A stretch of DNA of 64,000 bases from CAYHCE01 sp964355015. Lineage in GTDB: Bacteria; Cyanobacteriota; Cyanobacteriia; PCC-6307; Cyanobiaceae. Of this stretch, positions 26,409-37,932 are shown piece by piece; positions within the stretch are counted from its first letter, which is position 1, and every line of letters begins with the position of its first letter. The notes below the pieces were generated by a model. That model was not told where the DNA came from, searched no databases, and was given only the letters and a program-made list of their open reading frames with translations. The translations under genes were made by a program, and so were the position numbers. The stretch spans positions 1 to 64,000 of the forward strand of contig CAYHCE010000005.1 of NCBI GenBank assembly GCA_964355015.1, read 5' to 3'.

Positions 26409-26597
26409 TCATGGACGAAATCCGGCGGGCTCGATCAGGCGCACCTGGTTGCCGCGAGCGGTGAACTCCCGACCCTGGTCGCTCTGCACCACGACACGGC
26501 CACCGGATTTCACCCGGATCACCCGGGCGCGTACCCAACCCAGCGCGGCTGACTCCAGCACCTTGACCACATCACCGGGTTGTAGATCCAACTCCAT
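26409..26597 (-). CDS. small SH3/KOW-like hypothetical protein
   Basis: A 62-residue protein starting MELDLQPGDVVKVLESAALG, followed by VRARVIRVKSGGRVVVQSD and REFTARGNQVRLIEP. The alternating strands with PGD and KSGG turns suggest a small SH3-like beta barrel, as in KOW proteins, but no catalytic residues are seen. ATG at 26597 is chosen because the upstream frame runs into tRNA-Trp. It lies between two tRNA genes on the same strand. Confidence 0.6.
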   Translation of the reverse strand: MELDLQPGDVVKVLESAALGWVRARVIRVKSGGRVVVQSDQGREFTARGNQVRLIEPAGFRP

Positions 26598-26633
26598 GTC
26601 CGGAACCAGGAAAGAGCAGGAAGGGGCATCGAG

Positions 26634-26706
26634 CGCGCCGTGGAGGACTTGAACCCCCGACATCAGGTTTTGGAGACCTGCGTTCTACCAACTGAACTAA
26701 CGGCGC
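26634..26706 (-). tRNA. tRNA-Trp (CCA)
   Basis: A 73 nt cloverleaf on the reverse strand. Acceptor GCGCCGT (26706-26700) pairs with ACGGCGC (26641-26635); the anticodon loop TCTCCAAAA gives CCA; the T arm carries GGTTCAAGT. The discriminator is G and no CCA end is encoded. It lies just downstream of rplS. Confidence 0.95.
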
Positions 26707-26723
26707 AAGGCGACACCCCCTCG

Positions 26724-26748
26724 GCCTGTGGAGCAGGGCGCCACAGGC
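26724..26748 (-). terminator. hairpin after rplS, possible terminator or processing site
   Basis: GCCTGTGG and CCACAGGC form a perfect 8 bp stem with a 9 nt loop between the rplS stop and tRNA-Trp. No T-run follows on the minus strand, so intrinsic termination is doubtful; RNA processing between the mRNA and the tRNA is an alternative. Confidence 0.4.
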
Positions 26749-26772
26749 ATGGAAGAAAGGGAAAGTGAAGCT

Positions 26773-27249
26773 TCAGCGATCGAAACGCTGCTTCACGCGG
26801 GTGGCCTTACCCACCCGATCCCGTAGGTAGAAGAGTTTCGCACGCCTGACTTTACCGCGACGCTCCACCTTCACGGAGGCCACCTGGGGGCTGTGCAGCA
26901 GGAAGACCCGCTCCACGCCCACGCCCTGGAAGATGCGCCGAACGGTGATCGTCTCGTTCAGGCCGCCGTGACGCTTGGCGATCACGACGCCTTCGTAGGG
27001 CTGGATCCGCTCCTTGTTCCCCTCGCTGATGCGGACACCCACACGGACGGTGTCGCCGACGAAGATCTCGGGCAGATCGCTCTTGAGCTGCTCAGCTTCG
27101 AAGGCCCGGATCAGATCCTGGGCGCTGAGCCTGCCTGTACTGGCCTTGGTGGCCGCGGGCTTCTCCACCACGGCCGTGGCGGCCTCGCTGCCGCTGTCCG
27201 ACGGACGGGTGTCATCGATTTCGTTGCTGTTGGTCACTTCCGCTGCCAT
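26773..27249 (-). CDS. rplS: 50S ribosomal protein L19 with N-terminal extension
   Basis: Ribosomal protein at the 30S-50S interface. The canonical L19 part (about 115 residues) runs from roughly residue 45 to the end and includes FVGDTVRVGVRISEGNKERI, EGVVIAKRHGGLNETITVRR and the C-terminal KVRRAKLFYLRDRVGKATR. The preceding 45 or so residues are acidic and Ala/Thr/Ser-rich, a low-complexity extension. ATG at 27249 (MAAEVTNSNEID) is the likely start; the frame continues 11 codons upstream. It follows the PepSY-like gene by 42 nt. Confidence 0.95.
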   Translation of the reverse strand: MAAEVTNSNEIDDTRPSDSGSEAATAVVEKPAATKASTGRLSAQDLIRAFEAEQLKSDLPEIFVGDTVRVGVRISEGNKERIQPYEGVVIAKRHGGLNETITVRRIFQGVGVERVFLLHSPQVASVKVERRGKVRRAKLFYLRDRVGKATRVKQRFDR

Positions 27250-27291
27250 CCCAGATCCGCGAACGCCTGGCCAAACAAGCACTGTACCGGC

Positions 27292-27615
27292 TCAGCTTCC
27301 CCCCTCCCCTCCCTCCGGCGCCGGTCTGGGCCGGGGTGCGGGTCTGCGCCACCTCTGCAGCACCAGGCCCGCTCCCGTGATGAGCATCCAGAGCAGACCG
27401 AGGCCGTTGAGGGCCACATAGACCGTCTCGCCGCCGTGGCCGAGCCACTCCCCCTCATGCAGCAGCATCAGCACATGGGCCTGGTCCCGGCTGAGTCCGC
27501 CCCAGTCGCGCAGCAGCCGGTACCCCATGCCGCTGCAGACCGTGATCAGCAGGGGGGCGAGCACCACCGGGGCCACCAGGGCGTGCCAGCGCCGCAGTTG
27601 CGCCAGAACCGGCAT
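27292..27615 (-). CDS. small PepSY-associated-type membrane protein
   Basis: A 107-residue membrane protein, MPVLAQLRRWHALVAPVVLA then PLLITVCSGMGYRLLRDWGG, with two hydrophobic helices (about 10-35 and 65-88), histidines in RRWHALVAP and MLLHEGEWLG, and a basic/proline C-terminus. The layout resembles the membrane part of PepSY-TM proteins often linked to iron uptake, but the PepSY domain itself is minimal. It diverges from map with about 60 nt between, so a shared promoter region is likely. Confidence 0.6.
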   Translation of the reverse strand: MPVLAQLRRWHALVAPVVLAPLLITVCSGMGYRLLRDWGGLSRDQAHVLMLLHEGEWLGHGGETVYVALNGLGLLWMLITGAGLVLQRWRRPAPRPRPAPEGGEGGS

Positions 27616-27674
27616 CGTCAGCAGAGCGGAGGAAAGTTGATAGCTTGAATCCTGGATCGCCCGCCCCTCCGTCG

Positions 27675-28586
27675 ATGAATCTTTTCGCTGACCTGCTGGC
27701 CGCCACCTCCGGCTCCGCCAGTCAGGGCCGGGCGGCATCCGGAGGGGCAGCCACCGGCATGGCAGCAGGCTCTCCTGCCGTTTCCGCCACCACCCAGACC
27801 GGTCCCCGCATCCAGAAGGGCCGCCGCGGGGTGGAGATCAAGTCGGCGCGTGAGATCGCGATCATGCGCCAGGCCAGCCGGATCGTTGCCACTGTGCTGC
27901 GGGAGATCAGCGAGATGGCCGCCCCCGGGATGACCACCGGCGACCTCGACCGCCACGCCGAGCAGCGCATCCGCGCCATGGGAGCCACCCCGAGCTTCAA
28001 GGGCTACCACGGCTTCCCCGCCAGCATCTGCGCCAGCCTCAACAACGAGGTGGTGCACGGCATTCCCAGCAGCAAGCGGCTGATCCGCGAGGGCGACCTG
28101 CTGAAGATCGACACCGGCGCCTACTACGAGGGCTACCACGGCGACAGCTGCGTCAGCATCTGCGTCGGCGAGAGTTCCGAGGCGGCCCGACGGTTGAGCC
28201 GGGTGGCCCAGGAATCGCTGATGCAGGGCCTGGGCCGGATCAGGGCCGGCAATACCCTGCTGGACATCGCCGGGGCCGTCCAGGACCACGTCGAGGCCCA
28301 TGGCTACAGCGTGGTGGAGGACTACACCGGTCACGGCGTCGGCCGCAACCTGCACGAGGAGCCGTCGGTGTTCAACTTCCGCACCGACGATCTGCCCAAT
28401 CTCAAGCTCCGCCCCGGCATGACCCTGGCGGTGGAGCCGATCCTCAACGCCGGCAGCAAGGTCTGCCGCACCCTGCGTGACCGCTGGACCGTGGTCACGC
28501 TCGATGGCAGCCTCTCCGCTCAGTGGGAGCACACCATCGCCGTCACCTCCGATGGCTGCGAAATCCTCACCGATCGGGACTTCTGA
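27675..28586 (+). CDS. map: type I methionine aminopeptidase
   Basis: Removes the initiator methionine from new proteins. The catalytic domain covers about residues 55-303 and keeps the metal ligands: D in KIDTGAYYEGYHGDSC, H in YTGHGVGRNLHEEPSV, and E in MTLAVEPIL and WEHTIAV. The first 50 residues are an Ala/Ser/Gly-rich extension of unknown function. ATG at 27675 (MNLFADLLAAT) is preferred to the upstream frame start. The 3' end overlaps that of the convergent SDR gene by 20 nt. Confidence 0.95.
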   Translation: MNLFADLLAATSGSASQGRAASGGAATGMAAGSPAVSATTQTGPRIQKGRRGVEIKSAREIAIMRQASRIVATVLREISEMAAPGMTTGDLDRHAEQRIRAMGATPSFKGYHGFPASICASLNNEVVHGIPSSKRLIREGDLLKIDTGAYYEGYHGDSCVSICVGESSEAARRLSRVAQESLMQGLGRIRAGNTLLDIAGAVQDHVEAHGYSVVEDYTGHGVGRNLHEEPSVFNFRTDDLPNLKLRPGMTLAVEPILNAGSKVCRTLRDRWTVVTLDGSLSAQWEHTIAVTSDGCEILTDRDF

Positions 28587-29376
28587 TCCCGTCTGCCGGA
28601 GCAGGTGCCTCGGACCGGCGCCCGGCGGGATCGAGCAGCACCCTGCTGCACAGGCGGAAGTAAACGTGCCGCAGGGCCACCGCCAGCGGGAAGAGCACCA
28701 TCGTGAGCGGATTGGGCGTCACGATGATCAGGCCCAGGCCACGCCGGGCCTGGGCGATCACCTGCCCCGCCACGAAATCCGCCCCCATCACGCCGTAGGG
28801 GTTGAGAGCGGAGCGGAACGGTCCCAGCACCAGTCTTCGGATGCGGCAGGGGTTCTCGCCGGGCCGGTGATCCAGGGTCCGCAGGCTGAGCAACTGCCCC
28901 AGCAGCCGTTTGCTGATCTCGTAGAGGGGGCTGAGGGCCGGCAGCAGTTCGGCCTCCGAGGTGTTGACCCAGACCTCCCGGCAGCGGCTGCCGGGGGGAC
29001 GCTCCGGCAGTCCCAGGAACAGCTCCAGCAGGCGCCAGCCGCTGAGGGCATTCACCTCGAGGCTGCGGGCAATGGCGGCGGCGCTTCGATCCCCGTACAC
29101 GTTCACCCCATGGTTGATCACCAGGATGTCAACATCGCCGAGCAGGTCGGCCAGGGCCTGCTCCTCGCCGCAACACCAGACCACGTTGCGCAGCGGAACC
29201 GGCGTTCCAGCCTCGTCCTGCAGGCACACCGGTTCCGTTGCGGTGGTCAGCGCGATCAGCCCGGCTCCCTGCCGGTGCAGGCGCCACAGCAGGGCTCGGC
29301 CAAGGGCACCGCTTGCCCCGGTGATCGCCACGGTTCGGCCCTGCAGCGGCAGGAGCGGTGGAAACAGACAATCCAT
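28567..29376 (-). CDS. short-chain dehydrogenase
   Basis: A 269-residue classical-like SDR. The cofactor motif is VAITGASGALGRALLWRL, the structural NHG appears in LVINHGVNVYGD, and SEAELLPALSPLYEISKRLL carries the YxxxK catalytic pair. The C-terminal LTMVLFPLAVALRHVYFRL is hydrophobic and may bind membrane. Close relatives in cyanobacteria are named 'bifunctional sterol desaturase/short-chain dehydrogenase', but no desaturase domain is present here. Substrate unknown. Confidence 0.8.
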   Translation of the reverse strand: MDCLFPPLLPLQGRTVAITGASGALGRALLWRLHRQGAGLIALTTATEPVCLQDEAGTPVPLRNVVWCCGEEQALADLLGDVDILVINHGVNVYGDRSAAAIARSLEVNALSGWRLLELFLGLPERPPGSRCREVWVNTSEAELLPALSPLYEISKRLLGQLLSLRTLDHRPGENPCRIRRLVLGPFRSALNPYGVMGADFVAGQVIAQARRGLGLIIVTPNPLTMVLFPLAVALRHVYFRLCSRVLLDPAGRRSEAPAPADGIRSPDR

Positions 29377-29497
29377 CGTTACAGACCGGTGGGAGGGGTA
29401 GGGATAAAGATGGTGGACTCAGCATGAGCCATCCTTTGATGGCAGCCATCCGCAGCCTTGACCTGCAGCCACGACCCGCAGCCGCTCTCCAGGCCCC

Positions 29498-30007
29498 GTG
29501 AACCCGTCCTTTCCCCCACTCTCCAGCCAGGCCCCTGATCCGGCTCTTGTCGCCCTCTATGCCCCCTACTGCGGTGGGGTCAACCGCGAGATCCAGCTGA
29601 TGCAGGCCCTCGATCGGCTCGCGGCGGGCGAGGTCAGCGGCCGGCGTCCCCTCCACCCCAGCGGCGAGCACCCCTTCGTGCTGCGCTGGCAGGCGGGTCA
29701 AGCGCCCCAGGAGCTCAGCGCCTGCGAGCTTCACTTCCCGGCCACCCCCAACGCCACCTACCGCTTCCAGCTGCCCACCCACCAGCTGGTGTGCTGGCTG
29801 ATGGATCTGCTCGAGATCCGCAGCAGGGCGGCTGCGGGGGAAGGAGGCGGTGAGCTGCCCGACGCCTTCTGGCGCTGGCTGATCCTCGGGGAAACACCGC
29901 CAGCTGTCGCCGAAGTGGGTCCTTCACCCCCGCCGCATAGATTGACGGCCCAGCGCTACCCGCCGAGGTCTTTCCATGAGCAGCACCCTGCTGATCGGAT
30001 CCTGTGA
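29498..30007 (+). CDS. hypothetical protein
   Basis: A 169-residue protein with a GTG start, beginning MNPSFPPLSSQAPDPALVAL. The middle section has a folded look (NREIQLMQALDRLAAGEVSG; FQLPTHQLVCWLMDLLEIRS). I do not recognise a family. Its last 10 codons overlap the start of the next gene (29976) in another frame, so the two are probably cotranscribed. The 121 nt before it shows nothing I can name. Confidence 0.6.
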   Translation: MNPSFPPLSSQAPDPALVALYAPYCGGVNREIQLMQALDRLAAGEVSGRRPLHPSGEHPFVLRWQAGQAPQELSACELHFPATPNATYRFQLPTHQLVCWLMDLLEIRSRAAAGEGGGELPDAFWRWLILGETPPAVAEVGPSPPPHRLTAQRYPPRSFHEQHPADRIL

Positions 30008-31103
30008 TCCCTTCAGCGGTAAGTCCGCCCTGGTGCTCGGCCTCACCCGACAACTGACCCAGCACGGACTGTCGGTGCGGTTCGGCAAGCCGCTGGCCAC
30101 AAGCCTCCGGGCCGAGCCGGCCGGCACCACCTCTCCAGGCACCGCCTCTGCCGCCCCCCCCAGGGACGAGGCCCGCATCGACGACGACGTGCGTTTCGTC
30201 GGCAGCATTATGGGCCTGCCGGCCGAACAGCTGCTGCCCTCCCTGCATCTGCTGGAAGCCGACACTGCCCAGCAGAGGCTGCTGGCGGGCGACCTGGAAC
30301 CAGGCGAGGGTTTCGCCCGGCTGCGCGATCAGCTCGAGGCCTACCCCGACGGCCTCACCCTGCTGGAAGCGGCAGGCAGCCTGAGCGAGGGCCTGCTCTA
30401 CGGCCTCAGCCTGGCCCAGCTGGCCAGCGGCCTGCAGGCGCCGGTGGTGCTGGTGCATCTCTGGGAGGACAGCCGCAGCGTCGAGCCGCTGCTCCAGGCC
30501 CGCGCTCTGCTGGGAGAGCAGCTGGCCGGGGTGGTGCTCAACGCCGTCGACCCGGATTCAGTCGAGCGCCTGCGGGCCGAGGAGGTGCCGGCGCTGGAGC
30601 GGCTCGGCCTGTCGGTGTTCGGCGTGATGCCCCGCAGCCCGCTGCTGCGCAGCGTCACGGTCGAGGAGCTGGTGGAGCGGCTCAAGGCCAGGGTGCTCTG
30701 CTGCCCCGAGCGGCTCGACCTCCTGGTGGAAACCCTCTCGATCGGGGCCATGAACGTGAACTCCGCCATGGAGTTCTTCCGGCGGCGCCGCAACATGGCC
30801 GTGGTCACCGGGGCCGACCGCACCGACATCCAGCTGGCGGCCCTGGAGGCCTCCACCCAGTGCCTGATCCTCACCGGCGCGGGGGAGCCCCTGCCCCAGC
30901 TGATCCACCGGGCGGAGGAGCTGGATGTGCCCCTGCTCAAGGTGGACCAGGACACCCTCACCACCGTGGAAGTGATCGAGCGGGCCTTCGGCCACGTGCG
31001 GCTGCACGAGTCGGTCAAGGCCACCTACGCCATTCGCCTGGTGGAGGAGCACTGCCGCTTCGAGCGACTGTTCGAGCGTCTCCAGCTGCCGATCCGGGCC
31101 TGA
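29976..31103 (+). CDS. BioD-like P-loop and DRTGG-domain protein
   Basis: A 375-residue protein with an N-terminal dethiobiotin-synthetase-like P-loop domain (LLIGSCDPFSGKSALVLGLT, Walker A at about 8-17) and a C-terminal DRTGG-type domain (about 230-360; AVVTGADRTDIQLAALEAS carries the motif remnant). This is the layout of the N-terminal half of long phosphate acetyltransferases without the catalytic Pta domain. In cyanobacteria it is usually annotated 'phosphotransacetylase family'. A regulatory nucleotide-binding role is likely; acetyltransferase activity is not supported. Confidence 0.8.
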   Translation: MSSTLLIGSCDPFSGKSALVLGLTRQLTQHGLSVRFGKPLATSLRAEPAGTTSPGTASAAPPRDEARIDDDVRFVGSIMGLPAEQLLPSLHLLEADTAQQRLLAGDLEPGEGFARLRDQLEAYPDGLTLLEAAGSLSEGLLYGLSLAQLASGLQAPVVLVHLWEDSRSVEPLLQARALLGEQLAGVVLNAVDPDSVERLRAEEVPALERLGLSVFGVMPRSPLLRSVTVEELVERLKARVLCCPERLDLLVETLSIGAMNVNSAMEFFRRRRNMAVVTGADRTDIQLAALEASTQCLILTGAGEPLPQLIHRAEELDVPLLKVDQDTLTTVEVIERAFGHVRLHESVKATYAIRLVEEHCRFERLFERLQLPIRA

Positions 31104-31158
31104 TCGGCTTGCCGCGCAAGGGCACTGCTAGTTTCGGGCGATCGGATGCACGTACGAG

Positions 31159-31671
31159 GTGACCCGGTCCCTTGATCTGCCGGCCCTCGACCGGATCGAC
31201 ACCCTGGCCCAGGAGCTCGCCCTGCTGCAGGACCGGGGCAAGCGCCGCATCGCCTTCCTCGGCAGCCGCCATGTGCCGGTGGTGTCGATCCATCTGGTTG
31301 AGCTGGTGGCCCGTTCCCTGGCCCAGGAGGGCCACAACCTGATCACCTCCGGTTCCCAGGGAGTGAACGCCGCGGTGATCCGGGGGGTGCTGGAGATCGA
31401 TCCGGCCCGCCTCACCGTCCTGCTGCCCCAGAGCCTGGAGCGCCAGCCCTCCGAATCGCGCGAGCAGCTCGATCGGGTCCTGCACCTGGTCGAGAAGCCC
31501 GAGCACGATGAGCTGCCGTTGCCGATGGCCAGCAGCCTCTGCAACCAGGAGATCATCGGCCGCTGTGACCAGCTGATCTGCTACGCCTTTCACGACAGCG
31601 AGACCCTGCTCTCCAGCTGCCGCAGCGCTGAGGACATGGGCAAGGTGGTGAGCCTGATGTTCTTCGACTGA
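31159..31671 (+). CDS. DprA/LOG-like Rossmann-fold protein
   Basis: A 170-residue GTG-started protein containing RIAFLGSRHVPVVSIHLVEL and ITSGSQGVNAAVIRGVLEID, which resemble the nucleotide/DNA-binding Rossmann core of DprA and LOG proteins. Cyanobacterial homologues carry the name 'DNA recombination-mediator protein A', but the protein is shorter than true DprA (about 300 or more) and lacks its C-terminal winged helix. The function is therefore uncertain. Confidence 0.7.
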   Translation: MTRSLDLPALDRIDTLAQELALLQDRGKRRIAFLGSRHVPVVSIHLVELVARSLAQEGHNLITSGSQGVNAAVIRGVLEIDPARLTVLLPQSLERQPSESREQLDRVLHLVEKPEHDELPLPMASSLCNQEIIGRCDQLICYAFHDSETLLSSCRSAEDMGKVVSLMFFD

Positions 31672-31725
31672 GCCCAGCCGGCCCGGACCCCTCCGCTCCG
31701 AAGAACAGATTCTCCGACGAACAGA

Positions 31726-32166
31726 TCAGCGTCCCCGAGGCACCACCTGCAGGCGGGTGCCATCGCGGCCCATCACCGTTACCTGGCTTCCGGGTGGCAG
31801 CGCCCCGCCTGGCTCCAGGTTCTCCGCGGCCCAGCTCTGCCCCTGCCAGCGCACCCGGCCGAGGCTGCTGCCCCGGCCGGGAAGGGTCTCGAAGCCCTCC
31901 AGCACCTCCGCCAGCTCCGCCTGGCCGCTCTCATGCAGTGAACGCTGGCGCTGCCGCCGCGACCACCGCCACAGCAGGGCGTTGGTCGCCAGGGTCAGGA
32001 TCAGGAACAGCCCCCATTGCAGCCCCGGCGCCAGGGCCAGCGGCCCGGTGAGGGCCGAGAGCAGCAGTGCTGCCACCGCTCCCATCAGGAAGCCGCCGAA
32101 GCCCGGGGAGAGCAGCTCGATCAGCAGCAGCAGGCCGGCCAGGGCAAGCCAGAGCAGGGCGGACAT
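31726..32166 (-). CDS. NfeD-family membrane protein
   Basis: A 146-residue protein with three or so N-terminal transmembrane helices (about 3-70; LLLIELLSPGFGGFLMGAVA) and a C-terminal OB-fold domain (LGRVRWQGQSWAAENLEPGG), the short NfeD1b layout. NfeD proteins commonly pair with SPFH/stomatin proteins in membrane microdomains; here the partner gene is divergent, 107 nt away. The pairing supports the call. Confidence 0.88.
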   Translation of the reverse strand: MSALLWLALAGLLLLIELLSPGFGGFLMGAVAALLLSALTGPLALAPGLQWGLFLILTLATNALLWRWSRRQRQRSLHESGQAELAEVLEGFETLPGRGSSLGRVRWQGQSWAAENLEPGGALPPGSQVTVMGRDGTRLQVVPRGR

Positions 32167-32273
32167 GCGAGAGCCTGAGGTCGGCGCCGTGAGTCCCCCA
32201 CTCTGGGGGGCTTCCGGCGAAAGTCCTAGGGTTGGCTGGCCTGATGCCAGGGCCCGCCGGCTCCAGCGTTTAC

Positions 32274-33182
32274 ATGGAAGCCCTGTTCTCCCTGCCGGCC
32301 CTCGCCCTGCTGGCCTTTCTCGGTTTCGGCAGCGTGCGGGTCACCAGCGGTGGCCGCTCGATGCTGGTGGAGCGGCTCGGCAAGTACGACCGGGAACTCA
32401 GGCCCGGCCTCTCCTTCGTGCTGCCGGTGGTGGAGAAGGTGGTGAGCCACGAATCGCTCAAGGAGCGGGTGCTCGATATTCCCCCCCAGCAGTGCATCAC
32501 CAAGGACAACGTCTCGATCGAAGTGGACGCGGTGGTGTACTGGCAGCTGCTCGAGCACGCCAAGGCGTACTACGCCCTCGACAACCTCAAGTCGGCGATG
32601 GTGAACCTGGTGCTGACCCAGATCCGCTCGGAGATGGGCAAGCTCGACCTCGACCAGACCTTCTCCACCCGCCAGGAGGTCAACGACCTGCTGCTGCGGG
32701 ATCTTGACCAGGCCACCGACCCCTGGGGTGTCAAGGTGACCAGGGTCGAGATGCGCGACATCGTGCCCTCCCCCGGCGTGCAGCAGGCGATGGAGATGCA
32801 GATGAGCGCCGAGCGCGAGAAGCGGGCGGCGATTCTGCGCTCCGAGGGGGAGAAGGAAGCGCAGCTGAACGCGGCGCGGGGCCGGGCCGAGGCCCTGGTC
32901 TTCGATGCCAAGGCCCAGAAGGAGGCCCTGGTGCTGGGGGCCCAGGCCCAGGCCGAGCAACAGAAGCTGCTGGCGATCGCCCGGGCGGAGGCGGCCGCCG
33001 AGCTGGCGCGCACGATCGAGGCCCATCCGGCTGCCGGCGAAGCCCTGCGGCTGCTGCTGGCCAAGGACTGGATGGGCATGGGCCAGGAGCTGGCCAAGGC
33101 CCAGGGGGGCAGCGTGCTGATGGTGGATCCCCAGAGCCCCGCCTCCCTGCTCGCGGCGCTCAAGGGGCTGCAGAAGGGCTAG
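32274..33182 (+). CDS. SPFH/Band 7 (stomatin-like, QmcA-type) protein
   Basis: A 302-residue membrane-anchored scaffold protein. One N-terminal hydrophobic helix (MEALFSLPALALLAFLGFGS) is followed by the Band 7 domain (GGRSMLVERLGKYDRELRPG to about residue 170) and a long Ala/Glu/Gln coiled coil (AEREKRAAILRSEGEKEAQL onwards). Such proteins oligomerise and organise membrane domains or regulate FtsH-like proteases. The ATG at 32274 gives the expected N-terminal anchor; a TTG at 32232 would add 14 residues. It diverges from nfeD. Confidence 0.92.
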   Translation: MEALFSLPALALLAFLGFGSVRVTSGGRSMLVERLGKYDRELRPGLSFVLPVVEKVVSHESLKERVLDIPPQQCITKDNVSIEVDAVVYWQLLEHAKAYYALDNLKSAMVNLVLTQIRSEMGKLDLDQTFSTRQEVNDLLLRDLDQATDPWGVKVTRVEMRDIVPSPGVQQAMEMQMSAEREKRAAILRSEGEKEAQLNAARGRAEALVFDAKAQKEALVLGAQAQAEQQKLLAIARAEAAAELARTIEAHPAAGEALRLLLAKDWMGMGQELAKAQGGSVLMVDPQSPASLLAALKGLQKG

Positions 33183-33214
33183 ATCGCGGCGGAATCGGCT
33201 GGATCGGCTGGGCC

Positions 33215-33643
33215 TCAGCCGGCGAGCAGTGCTCGCAGCCCTTCGATGTAGAGCGCCGCAGTGGTCAGCAGCCCGCCGATCCAGCAGAGGCTGCGCAGCG
33301 GCGGCATGTTGCCCACATAGGCGCCGATGTAGGCGAGCCGCAGCAGCGGATGGGCCCAGGCGGCGATCACCGCCACCGGGGCAGTCACCCCAGCCACCAG
33401 GCACAGCAGGCAGGCCGGGGCATACAGGCCGAAGGCCTCGAAGCTGTTCTGGTGCGCCCAGCTGGCCCGCTGCCCCCAGGGCGGCAACCGCTCGAACATC
33501 GCCCGCGGCGCCGCCAGGTCGGCAGGGGTGAAGTCGGCGCTGGCCCGGCCTGCCCCAAGGGGCACAAGGCTGGCGATCACCACACCGCCGGCCAGCAGCA
33601 ACGACCAGGCGAAGGCGACATCGGACGAGAGCTGGGCCAGCAT
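33215..33643 (-). CDS. MAPEG-family membrane protein
   Basis: A 142-residue protein with about four hydrophobic segments and the MAPEG-like pattern ERLPPWGQRASWAHQNSFEA then FGLYAPACLLCLVAG and HPLLRLAYIGAYVGN. MAPEG proteins include membrane glutathione transferases and related enzymes; several bacterial members have no known substrate. It lies between the SPFH gene and yajQ on the opposite strand. A link to the glutathione-salvage genes just downstream (34-40 kb) is possible but unproven. Confidence 0.78.
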   Translation of the reverse strand: MLAQLSSDVAFAWSLLLAGGVVIASLVPLGAGRASADFTPADLAAPRAMFERLPPWGQRASWAHQNSFEAFGLYAPACLLCLVAGVTAPVAVIAAWAHPLLRLAYIGAYVGNMPPLRSLCWIGGLLTTAALYIEGLRALLAG

Positions 33644-33707
33644 CGGTTCGAGAGGGGAACGTCCCTTTTCTAGGCTGGCCGTCACCCCCGTTGTCCCCCT
33701 GCAGCCC

Positions 33708-34199
33708 ATGGCCGACACCTACTCCTTCGATGTGGTGTCTGACTTCGATCGCCAGGAACTGGTCAACGCGGTGGATCAGGTGCGCCGCGAGGTGGGCCAG
33801 CGTTACGACCTCAAGGACTCGGCCACCGAGATCGAGGTCGAGGAAGGCAGCCTGACGATCACCACCGCCAGCGACATGAGCCTGGATGCGGTGGCCGACG
33901 TGTTGCGCCAGAAGGCCACCAAGCGGGAGCTGTCGCTCAAGATCTTCGATTTCCAGACCCCCGAGCCCGTGGGCGGCAACCGGCTCAGGCAGGTGGTGAA
34001 GCTGCGCAAGGGCCTCAGCCAGGAGCTGGCCAAGAAGCTCAGCAAGACGGTGCGTGACCAGGTCAAGAAGGTGACCGTGGCGATCCAGGGGGAGAGCCTG
34101 CGGGTCACCGGCAAGAACAAGGACGACCTGCAGCAGGTGATCCAGTTGCTGCGCGCCGAGGACCTGGAGGTGCCGCTCCAGTTCGAGAACTATCGCTGA
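33708..34199 (+). CDS. yajQ: YajQ-family nucleotide-binding protein
   Basis: A 163-residue soluble protein starting MADTYSFDVVSDFDRQELVN and containing QRYDLKDSATEIEVEEGSLT and DFQTPEPVGGNRLRQVVKL, typical of YajQ with its two ferredoxin-like domains. Some YajQ homologues bind cyclic di-GMP and act as effectors; others are reported to bind nucleotides or RNA. The 5-oxoprolinase frame opens inside its last codons. Confidence 0.95.
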   Translation: MADTYSFDVVSDFDRQELVNAVDQVRREVGQRYDLKDSATEIEVEEGSLTITTASDMSLDAVADVLRQKATKRELSLKIFDFQTPEPVGGNRLRQVVKLRKGLSQELAKKLSKTVRDQVKKVTVAIQGESLRVTGKNKDDLQQVIQLLRAEDLEVPLQFENYR

Positions 34200-34218
34200 C
34201 CCCGGGACCGCTGACCCC
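34194..34218. repeat. 15-nt tandem duplication at the yajQ / oxoprolinase junction
   Basis: CGCTGACCCC occurs at 34194-34203 and again at 34209-34218, separated by GGGAC, giving a 15 nt period. The first copy contains the yajQ stop codon. The duplication sits exactly where the start codon of the next gene is expected and may have displaced it. Confidence 0.6.
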
Positions 34219-34305
34219 AGGGGCGCGGCCGGCGGCTGGCGCTTCTGGATCGATCGGGGCGGCACCTTCACCGATCTGGTCGGCCGCAGCCCCGCCGGCG
34301 AGCTG

Positions 34306-37918
<3,613 letters not shown>

Positions 37919-37932
<14 letters not shown>

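Noticed and set aside
26222..26464. 80-codon plus-strand frame between tRNA-Asp and the SH3-like ORF
   Set aside because: Unstructured Pro/Gly/Ser-rich translation, overlapping the opposite gene, with no ribosome binding site.
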